Of a DNA stretch of 64,000 nucleotides, positions 27,147 through 34,346 are shown piece by piece. The notes beneath the pieces were generated by a model. That model searched no databases and was not told where the DNA came from. It saw only the letters and a program-made list of their open reading frames with translations. The translations under genes and the position numbers were made by a program. The first letter of the stretch is position 1. Every line of letters starts with the position of its first letter. Source of the DNA: Alphaproteobacteria bacterium (GTDB taxonomy: Bacteria > Pseudomonadota > Alphaproteobacteria > Reyranellales > Reyranellaceae); NCBI GenBank assembly GCA_947474005.1, contig CANJHI010000009.1, forward strand, positions 1-64,000, given 5' to 3'.

Positions 27147-28564
27147 GGACCGCCTCCCGAACCTGCGGGATGCAATCGCACGGACGGCTGGCGATCGGCG
27201 ATCAGGCCGCGTGGACGGAACACCATGATCAGCACCATAGCGAGGCCGAATGCCAGCATGCGGTAGTTGCCGAGGTCACGGAACCATTCCGGCAGTCCGA
27301 TGAGTAGCACTGCTGCCAGGACGACGCCGATCTGACTGCCCATCCCGCCCAGCACGACGATGGCAAGGATGATCGCCGATTCAATGAAGGCGAAGCTCTC
27401 CGGGCTGATGAAGCGTTGCTTGGCGGCGAAGAACGAGCCGGCGAAGCCCGCGAACATGGCGCCGATGGCGAAGGCCGTGAGCTTGGTGTTGGTCGGATTG
27501 ATGCCGAGCGCCCGGCAGGCGGTCTCGTCTTCGCGCAGCGCTTCCCAGGCACGGCCGACCGGCAGCCGCCGCATGCGCTGGGTGAACAGGTTGGTGATCA
27601 GCGCCAGCATCAGGATGATGTAATAGAGAAAGATAAGGCGATGGTTGCCGTCGAAGGTGATGCCCAGCATCTCTGACACGGTCTGCTTTCCGGCTGGCGG
27701 CGTTTCGGAAAACACCGCACCGAACAGCGTCGGCCCGGGGATGGAGCCGATCCCGGCCGGACCGTTGGTGAAATCGACCCAGTTCAGGAGCACCAGGCGG
27801 ATGATCTCGCCGAAACCCAGGGTGACGATCGCGAGGTAGTCGCCGCGCAGCCGCAAGACGGGAAAGCCCAGCACGATGCCGAACAGCGCGGCCATCATCC
27901 CGGCGAGCGGCAGCACGGTCCAGAACCCCAGGCCATGCTGCGTACTGAGCAGCGCATAGGAGTAGGCGCCCACGGCATAGAAGGCGACATAACCGAGGTC
28001 GAGCAAGCCGGCGAGGCCGACCACGATGTTGAGACCCCAACCCAGCATCACATAGGTCAGGATCAGCACCGCGAGATCCATTGTCTTCTGGTCGGCCGCC
28101 GGCGTGAACGGCAGGAGCACCGCGGCCACGAGCAACAGCCAGCCGAACCATTTCGTGCCGGCCTGGCCCAGGGCCAGGCCCGTGGGCGTCCCTGCCGCGG
28201 CCGTCATGGTGCCGCGCGCCCATGGCCAGATGCCGCGGATCACCAGCATCACGCCGCCCAACGCCACGAACCAATGCAGGAAGCCCGACGGCAGTTTCAG
28301 CTGCGAGGCCCCGACCCCGATCATCGCCACGCCCAGAGCCACGACCGGCCAACGCAAGCCTGCTGCCGTCAGGGATAGGCCGAGGCGACCGACGAAGATT
28401 GTGACGATCGCGACAGCAAGATCGGCGAATTGGTAGTCGAAGCTGAGGCCGGTGCGCGATCCGACGTCGACGGTCCGGAAACCGACGATGAAAATGCCAA
28501 GTGCCGCCGCAACGAAGGCCGTGAGGGCCGCGTCCTTCAACATCGAGGGGAAACGTACGCCCAT
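27143..28564 (-). CDS. livM: Branched-chain amino acid ABC transporter permease LivM
   Basis: This 473-residue membrane protein has roughly 160 N-terminal residues with extra hydrophobic segments, then the core permease: YVMLGWGLNIVVGLAGLLDLGYVAFYAVGAY and the ABC-coupling region GRAWEALREDETACRALGINPTNTKL. The N-terminal extension is longer than in short LivM proteins (about 330) but comparable to enterobacterial LivM. It pairs with LivH and starts 4 nt after it. Confidence 0.94.
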   Translation of the reverse strand: MGVRFPSMLKDAALTAFVAAALGIFIVGFRTVDVGSRTGLSFDYQFADLAVAIVTIFVGRLGLSLTAAGLRWPVVALGVAMIGVGASQLKLPSGFLHWFVALGGVMLVIRGIWPWARGTMTAAAGTPTGLALGQAGTKWFGWLLLVAAVLLPFTPAADQKTMDLAVLILTYVMLGWGLNIVVGLAGLLDLGYVAFYAVGAYSYALLSTQHGLGFWTVLPLAGMMAALFGIVLGFPVLRLRGDYLAIVTLGFGEIIRLVLLNWVDFTNGPAGIGSIPGPTLFGAVFSETPPAGKQTVSEMLGITFDGNHRLIFLYYIILMLALITNLFTQRMRRLPVGRAWEALREDETACRALGINPTNTKLTAFAIGAMFAGFAGSFFAAKQRFISPESFAFIESAIILAIVVLGGMGSQIGVVLAAVLLIGLPEWFRDLGNYRMLAFGLAMVLIMVFRPRGLIADRQPSVRLHPAGSGGGP

Positions 28565-28568
28565 TTCG

Positions 28569-29483
28569 TCAGACCTTCTCGATCTCCGGCTTGCCGAGCA
28601 ACCCGGTTGGCCGGAAGATCAGGACGAGGACGAGAATGGCGAAGACGGCAACGTCCTTGTATTCGCTCGAGAAGTAGCCCGCCCAGAACACCTCGATCAG
28701 GCCGATCATCAGGCCGCCCAGCATTGCCCCCGGCAGAGAGCCGATGCCGCCGAGCACGGCCGCGGTGAAGGCTTTTATGCCGGCCAGGAAACCGATGTAG
28801 AAGTCGATGACGCCATAATACATCAGGAACAACATGCCGGCGACGGCGGCCAGCGCCGCTCCCAGAACGAAGGTGAGCGAGATGGTGCGATCGACATTGA
28901 CGCCCAGCAACGCCGCCATCTTCATGTCCTGCTCGCAGGCACGCTGCTGGCGGCCGAGAGACGTCCGCGCGATCAGCCAGGTGAAGCCCGCCATCAGAAC
29001 GACGGTCACCACCACGATGATGATCTGCAGCCAACTGACACGAACGTCGAAGCCGTCGGCGCTGAACAGGTTGAAGCCTCCCGAGACGATCTGGCCGCCG
29101 GGTTTGGGCCGCGCGCCCTGCACGAGTTGCACGTAGTTTTGGAGCGCGATCGACACGCCGATGGCGGAAATCAGCGGCGCCAGACGGAACGATCCCCGCA
29201 GGGGCCGATAGGCTGCCCGCTCGACCGCCCAGCCATAGACGGCGGAAAAGGCCATCGCCATCAACAATACCAGCAGGATCGCCACGGGGGCGGAACCGAT
29301 ACCGAGAAAGCTGCAGATCATGAATCCGATCAACGAGATGAACGCGCCGATCATGAAGACTTCGCCGTGGGCGAAATTGATCATGCCGATTATGCCGTAG
29401 ACCATCGTGTAGCCGATGGCGATCAGGCCGTAGATGGCTCCCAGCGTGATGGCGTTGATCAGCTGCTGCGAAAAATACGCCAT
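28569..29483 (-). CDS. livH: Branched-chain amino acid ABC transporter permease LivH
   Basis: This 304-residue permease of about eight segments has the LivH signatures LINAITLGAIYGLIAIGYTMVYGIIGMINFAHGEVFMIGA (N-terminal, from residue 9) and ARTSLGRQQRACEQDMKMAALLGVN (EAA-like coupling helix). It is the first gene of the LIV operon, so the promoter should be in the 188-bp gap upstream that is shared divergently with the thioredoxin-reductase-like gene. Confidence 0.95.
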   Translation of the reverse strand: MAYFSQQLINAITLGAIYGLIAIGYTMVYGIIGMINFAHGEVFMIGAFISLIGFMICSFLGIGSAPVAILLVLLMAMAFSAVYGWAVERAAYRPLRGSFRLAPLISAIGVSIALQNYVQLVQGARPKPGGQIVSGGFNLFSADGFDVRVSWLQIIIVVVTVVLMAGFTWLIARTSLGRQQRACEQDMKMAALLGVNVDRTISLTFVLGAALAAVAGMLFLMYYGVIDFYIGFLAGIKAFTAAVLGGIGSLPGAMLGGLMIGLIEVFWAGYFSSEYKDVAVFAILVLVLIFRPTGLLGKPEIEKV

Positions 29484-29671
29484 GCCCCTGCTTTCCCCCT
29501 GCCCTGCGACCTACGACGGTTTCAGCAAGACCTGCAAGACTGTACCGGCCTTCCGGGGCGGATTGAAATGGACGATCTCAAAATGACCCGTGTGCAAATC
29601 GCGGACCATGGCGCTTTCGTCGCGAAGAGCAAACCGGTGTTCAAAGGGCGCCGGCGGTATAGAATAGGCCT
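29484..29671. promoter_or_regulatory. Divergent region between livH and the selenoprotein operon
   Basis: This 188-bp gap must hold promoters in both directions. On the plus strand TATAGA (29658-29663) lies only 8 nt before the ATG of the flavoprotein gene, so that mRNA could be nearly leaderless; no good -35 box is seen at the right distance. No clear operator palindrome was found. Confidence 0.3.
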
Positions 29672-30547
29672 ATGGATAATCCTTCTTATGACCTCATCGT
29701 CGTCGGCTCCGGGCCGGCCGGCCTCACCGCCGCCACCGAAGCCGCCCGCGCCGGCCTCAAGTGCCTGTGTCTCGACAAGCTCGCCCCGGGCGGCGTGCTG
29801 ATCAACCTGAACGAACTACACGACTTCGACGAGATCTTCACCGGCACCCAGATGGCGTCGCAGTTGACCGACGATGCTGTTGTTGCCGGCGTCGAAATCG
29901 GCTTCGGCGAGGTGGTGAACCTTTCCGGAAACGGTCCGTGGACGGTCGAGACCGCGGACGGCGAACACCACACCGCCCGCGCCGTGGTGATCGCCACCGG
30001 GCTCAACAAGGGCCGGCTCGGTCTTCCGAACGAAGACGAGTACGAAGGCCGTGGCCTCTCCCACTGCGCCGCTTGTGACGGGCCGCTCTATACCGGCCTC
30101 CCCGTCATTGTGGCCGGCGCCGAGGGCTGGGCCGCTCTCGAGGCCAAGGAACTGACCGGTTTGGCGGCCAAGGTCACCGTGGTCGGCACGCCACCCGCGG
30201 AGAAGCCCGAAGGCGTCACCTTCATCGACGGTCGCATCGTCGGCCTGGACGGCAACGACGGCCTGCAGTCCGTCACCATCGAAGCCGATGCAACGCGGAA
30301 CACCATTCCGGCCAGCGCGGTGTTCGTCTATGTCGGCCAATCTCCCGCTGCGGAATTCCTGCCGGAATCGCTTGCACGCGACGCTTCAGGGCATATCGTA
30401 GTGGATGCGGACGGTCGCACGTCGATGCCGACGATCTTTGCGGTAGGCGATGTGCGGGCCGGCGGACGCGAATACCTGGCAGATGCCATTGCCGACGGCC
30501 ACCGCGCGGCTATGGCGATCGGCGCGACGCTGGGTAAAACGAGTTGA
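29672..30547 (+). CDS. Thioredoxin-reductase-like FAD disulfide oxidoreductase
   Basis: This 291-residue flavoprotein has FAD motif VVGSGPAGLTAATEAARAG (residues 10-28), the GG site APGGVL, ATG at 108-110, the redox-active pair C132-A-A-C135 in HCAACDG, and the C-terminal FAD motif TIFAVGDVRAG. The NADPH domain is unusual: where thioredoxin reductases have GGGDSAxEEA and HRRxxxRA, this protein has VAGAEGWAALEA and no HRR block, so the electron donor may not be NADPH. It is the first gene of a four-gene operon with the UGSC selenoprotein (12 nt downstream) and presumably reduces it; this is inference. Confidence 0.85.
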   Translation: MDNPSYDLIVVGSGPAGLTAATEAARAGLKCLCLDKLAPGGVLINLNELHDFDEIFTGTQMASQLTDDAVVAGVEIGFGEVVNLSGNGPWTVETADGEHHTARAVVIATGLNKGRLGLPNEDEYEGRGLSHCAACDGPLYTGLPVIVAGAEGWAALEAKELTGLAAKVTVVGTPPAEKPEGVTFIDGRIVGLDGNDGLQSVTIEADATRNTIPASAVFVYVGQSPAAEFLPESLARDASGHIVVDADGRTSMPTIFAVGDVRAGGREYLADAIADGHRAAMAIGATLGKTS

Positions 30548-30559
30548 AGAGGAGTGATC

Positions 30560-31078
30560 ATGCTTATCGTCAATCCGACTTTTGGTCTCGCGGCGGCCGC
30601 GGGCCCCACGGTGGCGCTGAAGCCGATCAACTGGGCGACCGACGCGATCGCGCTCATGTCGAACTCCAAGCCGAATGCGCGCGAGCTGCTCGAGGGCGTG
30701 AAGGCCAAGCTCGGCGCCTTCCGCAACGTCGACAACATCGAGTTCCACGCCAAGAACAGCGCCAGCCAGGCCGCCCCCAAGGAACTGATCCAGGCGGTCG
30801 CCGGGAAGTATCGCGCGGCGCTCCTTGCGTTAGGGGATTGAGGGTCCTGTTCATCGTGGAGTTTCCACGACAGCATCGAACTCGAGAAACTCGGCATCAC
30901 GGCCTACGTGATCGCCACTGAGACCTTCAAGCCGCTCGTGCTTGCCCAGGCCAAAGCCCGCAAGATTGAGCCCAAGCTTATCGTCGTGAAGCACCCGGTG
31001 GGTGGCCTCAACGCCGAGGAGCTGCGCGAGCGCATCGAAACCGCGACCCAAGGCCTTCTCGAGGCGACGAAGAAATGA
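30560..31078 (+). CDS. UGSC-type selenoprotein with in-frame UGA read as selenocysteine (Sec94)
   Basis: The ATG at 30560 has AGGAG 5 nt upstream. The frame meets TGA at 30839-30841 after 93 codons and then continues open for 78 more codons to TGA at 31076-31078, giving 172 residues. Around the internal TGA the protein reads LALGD-U-GSCSSWSFHD, so the UGA sits at the first position of a U-G-S-C motif, the signature of a known family of (seleno)proteins in which the position is Cys or Sec. A SECIS-like hairpin follows at once. The N-terminal part begins MLIVNPTFGLA, and the C-terminal part is alpha/beta in character (ITAYVIATETF, KLIVVKHP). The true stop overlaps the next gene as ATGA, which supports readthrough. 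A conventional annotation would truncate it at 93 residues. The enzymatic role is unknown; U-x2-C suggests a redox or reductase site. Confidence 0.87.
30839..30873 (+). promoter_or_regulatory. Sec UGA codon and candidate bacterial SECIS element
   Basis: Directly after TGA (30839-30841) the RNA can fold: TCGTGG (30854-30859), loop AGTTT (30860-30864), CCACGA (30865-30870), extended below a 4-nt 5' bulge (TTCA) by CTG (30847-30849) with CAG (30871-30873). The loop starts 18 nt after the UGA and has G at its second position. Both match the published bacterial SECIS consensus as I recall it (loop 16-37 nt from UGA, G among the first two loop bases). SelB would bind here to direct Sec insertion. 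Confidence 0.75.
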
Positions 31079-32109
31079 CGGATATCGCCGAACAGGAAGT
31101 CATCGACATCGGCGATATGGATGTCGAGACGTTCAACGAGTTCGCCACGCAGCAGGGCTGGAGCGACGGCATGCCGCTCTTCGTGCCGACCGAAGCGAAG
31201 GTGGCGAAGTTCGTCGAGACGGTGCGCGGCGACAATCGGCCCTACTCGCCCGTACCGCCGCGCCAGATCGTGCCGACCATCCAGGCGATGGCCGCCAACG
31301 CCGTGATGGCGGGCTGCAAGCCGGAATACTTCCCCGTGGTGACGGCAGCGATGCGCAGCGTGCTCGAGCCCGACTTCAATCTGCACGGCACCCTCGCCAC
31401 GACGCACTCCTGCGCGCCGATGGTCATGATCAGCGGACCGATCCGCAAGGAGCTCAACGTCAACTGCTCCTCCAACTGCTTCGGCCAGGGCTGGCAGGCC
31501 AACGCTACGATCGGCCGCGCGCTCGGCTTGATGCTGCTCAACATCGCCGGCGCCAAGCCCGGCGAGATGGATCGCTCGACCCAGGGCAATCCCGCCAAGT
31601 TCACCTTCTGCTTCGGCGAGAACGAGGAAGAGAACCCCTGGACGCCCTACCATGTGCAGCGCGGCTTCAAGCCGACAGACAACGTGGTGACGGTGATGTC
31701 GGGTGAAGGCCCGCACAACCTCAACGACCACGGCTCGACCACGGGCGACGGCCTGCTGACGACCTTCGCCGGCGGCATGGCGACGCCGGGCGCCAACACG
31801 GTGTACGGCAAGGGCCCGAGCTTCATCATCATCGGCCCCGAGCACGCCGCGACGCTCAAGCGCGACGGCTTCACCATCGAAACCATCCGCGAGGAGTTGT
31901 GGCAACGCTCGCGCATACACATCTCGCGCGTCTCCAAGGGGAACCTCGATACCTACGCCAGCACCGGCCACGAACCGGAAGGCGACTACCTGCGCATCGG
32001 CCGTTCGCCGCAGGACTTGCACATCACCGTGGCGGGCGGTCCGGGCAAGCACTCGGCCTTCATCCCGTCGTTCGGCGGCACCATGGTCGCCTGCACGCGC
32101 ATCCAATGA
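31075..32109 (+). CDS. Uncharacterised protein of the UGSC operon, paralog 1 (344 residues)
   Basis: I do not recognise an established function. The protein has no signal peptide or membrane segment and is rich in short glycine motifs: WSDGMPLFVPT (29-39), MAGCKPEYFPVV (78-89), LEPDFNLHGTLATTHSCAP (97-115), NVNCSSNCFGQG (128-139), ANATIGRAL (142-150) and GNPAKFTFCFGENEE (171-185). C81, C113, C135 and C179 align with cysteines in the next gene's product. It is coupled to the selenoprotein by ATGA and to paralog 2 by ATGA. It may be the catalytic partner of the UGSC protein. Function is inference from linkage only. Confidence 0.85.
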   Translation: MTDIAEQEVIDIGDMDVETFNEFATQQGWSDGMPLFVPTEAKVAKFVETVRGDNRPYSPVPPRQIVPTIQAMAANAVMAGCKPEYFPVVTAAMRSVLEPDFNLHGTLATTHSCAPMVMISGPIRKELNVNCSSNCFGQGWQANATIGRALGLMLLNIAGAKPGEMDRSTQGNPAKFTFCFGENEEENPWTPYHVQRGFKPTDNVVTVMSGEGPHNLNDHGSTTGDGLLTTFAGGMATPGANTVYGKGPSFIIIGPEHAATLKRDGFTIETIREELWQRSRIHISRVSKGNLDTYASTGHEPEGDYLRIGRSPQDLHITVAGGPGKHSAFIPSFGGTMVACTRIQ

Positions 32110-33077
32110 CCGAGTGGTGCGGCTGGCCCGTCGTAGCTGAGTCGACGGGCTGGGAGGCCGCGCAACAGATCCTGACCGACGCCGAATTGTCGGACGGCCT
32201 GCCGCTCGTGCCGCCGACGCAGAAGCGCCTCGACGCCATGGCCGCCGGCCTCGCAGATGGCACCGAATCGCGTGGCGCCATGCCGCCGATGTTCGGCGAC
32301 ATCACGCCCGAAGCGATCGCCTACCAATGTGTGATTGCCGGCTGCCGGCCGGCCGAACTGCCGGTGGTGATGGCCGCGGCCGAAGCAACGCTGGAGCCTG
32401 ACTTCAACCTGCTGGGGATCGCGACCACGACAGGCACGGCCTGCGTGGCGCTCTGCGTCCATGGCCCGCTCGCCCGCACGCTCGGCATCAATGCCGGCAC
32501 CAACTGCCTCGGCCCCGGCAACCGCGCCAACGCCAGCATCGGCCGCGCGCTGCAACTCGTGATCCGCAACATCGGCGGCGCCCGCTCGGACGTCGGCGAC
32601 ATGGCGACCATGGGCCAGCCCGGCAAGTACACCTTCTGCTTCGCCGAACGGAACGATGGGCCCTTCCCGACGCTGACCGCGCGGCGCGGCCTCGGCGGCG
32701 ACGCCAGCGCTTTCACGGTGATGGGTATTTCCGGCACCGCCGAGGTGTTGCCGGGCGACGGCGAGGGAGCGACGCCCGAGGCCATCCTCTCCCCCATCGC
32801 GACGGCGATGCGGGCCGCCATCGTCATGTCCGGCATGGGCCGCAAGAACGAGCGCGGCGAGCAGGTTTTCCTGCTGCCACTCGAGATGGCAGAGAAGATC
32901 GTCCGGCACGATGGCTGGGATTTGGCGCGCGTACAGCGCTATCTGTTCGACGAAGGCCAGGGCGTGGCCAGCGCACCCGACGCCATCCATCCCATCGTGA
33001 CCGGCGGCGCCGGATACAAGATGAGCTACCTGCCGATCTGGGGCGGCGGCTCGCAGACGGTGACGCGGGCTCTCTAG
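32106..33077 (+). CDS. Uncharacterised protein of the UGSC operon, paralog 2 (323 residues)
   Basis: This protein is homologous to the preceding one along its length: LSDGLPLVPPT (28-38), IAGCRPAELPVV (77-88), LEPDFNLLGIATTTGTACV (96-114), NAGTNCLGPG (129-138), ANASIGRAL (141-149) and GQPGKYTFCFAERND (170-184). C80, C113, C134 and C178 align with those of paralog 1, while the C-terminal halves diverge. The pair could form a heterodimer derived from a tandem duplication. The stop is 4 bp from the stop of the convergent amidohydrolase gene. No function can be assigned. Confidence 0.85.
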   Translation: MTEWCGWPVVAESTGWEAAQQILTDAELSDGLPLVPPTQKRLDAMAAGLADGTESRGAMPPMFGDITPEAIAYQCVIAGCRPAELPVVMAAAEATLEPDFNLLGIATTTGTACVALCVHGPLARTLGINAGTNCLGPGNRANASIGRALQLVIRNIGGARSDVGDMATMGQPGKYTFCFAERNDGPFPTLTARRGLGGDASAFTVMGISGTAEVLPGDGEGATPEAILSPIATAMRAAIVMSGMGRKNERGEQVFLLPLEMAEKIVRHDGWDLARVQRYLFDEGQGVASAPDAIHPIVTGGAGYKMSYLPIWGGGSQTVTRAL

Positions 33078-33081
33078 CGGT

Positions 33082-33915
33082 TCAGCTCTTCCAGCCGAGC
33101 CAATCGCAGATGCCGCGGCCCATCACGCACTCCAGGTCGGAGCCTTTCAGCCAGGGCATTTCCTCAGTGAACATGGTGACACCCTGGCGATAGCTGCAGG
33201 GTAGCCTTGACCAGTCGGTGCCCCAGAAGGTGCGCTTCGGTCCAAAGGCTTCGAAGACGCGACGGATGTAGGGATGCAAGGAACGAAAGGGATAGGTCTT
33301 GTCATCGACGTAGCACGGCATGGCTGAGACCTTGGCGGCAACGTTCGGCCGCTTGGCGAGCGCCAGCACGTTGTCGAGAGTGGCGAAGTTCACCGCCTCG
33401 GTGACTCCCTTGCCGCTCTTGAGGCCGAGATGGTCGAGGACCAGGTGCAGGCCGGGATAGCGCTCGGCGACCTTGTCCGCGAGATGCATGTATTCATGAT
33501 GGAACAGCACCATCGCCGGAATACCGGCCTTCTCCATTTCGCCCCACACCCAGTCGAAGCGGCCATCGATCAACGGCTGGCGCAGGATTTCGGTATGAAA
33601 CGTGAAGCGCATGCCGAGCATGCCCGGCTGCTTCTTCCAGCCGGCGACCTGGCCGCGGGCATCGGGCGCATCGGGATCGAAGCGGCCCATGATGGCGAGG
33701 CTATCGGGATGTGCAGCGGCCGCTTCGAGGGCGACGTCGTTACGGTCGCCTTCCCATGAGGGCGGCACCAGGATCACGCGGTCGACGCCGGCCTTGTTCA
33801 TCTCGGCCAGCAGCTCGTCCTTGCCGAGCGGCGCGCGGTGCGGCTCGGCGCGGGCGGGCCACGGTCGCTCCGGCGTATTGGCGGCCCAGATGTGAACCTG
33901 CGCGTCGACGATCAT
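33082..33915 (-). CDS. Amidohydrolase family 2 (metal-dependent hydrolase/decarboxylase)
   Basis: This 277-residue TIM-barrel protein begins MIVDAQVHIW, the amidohydrolase_2 start in which D-x-H is often reduced to D-x-Q-x-H. It continues with VILVPPSWEGDRND, RFTFHTEIL, LVLDHLGLKSG and the C-terminal FWGTDWSRLPCSY, whose Asp is the usual metal/catalytic residue. Members hydrolyse lactones or amides or decarboxylate aromatic acids. The ATG at 33915 shares one base with the upstream stop; a GTG at 33918 is possible. It is the last gene of the eight-gene operon and ends 4 bp from the UGSC operon. Confidence 0.87.
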   Translation of the reverse strand: MIVDAQVHIWAANTPERPWPARAEPHRAPLGKDELLAEMNKAGVDRVILVPPSWEGDRNDVALEAAAAHPDSLAIMGRFDPDAPDARGQVAGWKKQPGMLGMRFTFHTEILRQPLIDGRFDWVWGEMEKAGIPAMVLFHHEYMHLADKVAERYPGLHLVLDHLGLKSGKGVTEAVNFATLDNVLALAKRPNVAAKVSAMPCYVDDKTYPFRSLHPYIRRVFEAFGPKRTFWGTDWSRLPCSYRQGVTMFTEEMPWLKGSDLECVMGRGICDWLGWKS

Positions 33916-34346
33916 CACTGCCACCGCAATACGCGGCGGACCAGCCCGGCAATCAACCACATGCCGAAGCCCCAGAACGCGTACACCAGAGGCACGATCA
34001 CGACCCCTGGCATGCGAAAGCCGCCACCGACCGGTGAACCCTTGATCGGCAGAACGACGAACCAATTGACCAGGGTCACGACCACGCCGGCGAACAGTAT
34101 CCAGCCCAAAGGCCCGTTCAGGACACGCGGCAGGCGAGGCACCACGCAAGCTGCGGCGATGCCCCATAAGCCTCCCCAGAAGGCCGACGAGAGAATCGCC
34201 GGCACACCGAACGGTGGTAACGGGCGCATGCTGTACAGCGGCACCTTGAGCAACCCGAGTTCATTGGCGATGAGAAACCCGAGTTGATGGAAGATCAGTA
34301 CGCTCACCGAGCCCGCAAGAAATCCAACGATGACGGTACGCATCAT
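33915..34346 (-). CDS. Small integral membrane protein of unknown function
   Basis: This 143-residue protein has about four hydrophobic segments (roughly 5-25, 47-68, 80-102 and 113-137). The start MMRTVIVGFLAGSVSVLIFHQLG is preceded by GGGAGAAG. Small four-helix proteins like this occur beside catabolic genes. I recognise no named family with certainty. The ATG shares a base with the amidase stop (TAATG), so it is translated with the operon. A transport or anchoring role is only a guess. Confidence 0.75.
   Translation of the reverse strand: MMRTVIVGFLAGSVSVLIFHQLGFLIANELGLLKVPLYSMRPLPPFGVPAILSSAFWGGLWGIAAACVVPRLPRVLNGPLGWILFAGVVVTLVNWFVVLPIKGSPVGGGFRMPGVVIVPLVYAFWGFGMWLIAGLVRRVLRWQ

Noticed and set aside
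30560-30841. Reading the UGSC gene as a 93-residue protein or a nonsense pseudogene
   Set aside because: The frame stays open and protein-like for 78 codons after the TGA, the TGA sits precisely at the motif's Sec/Cys position, a hairpin follows, and the true stop couples to the next gene by ATGA.
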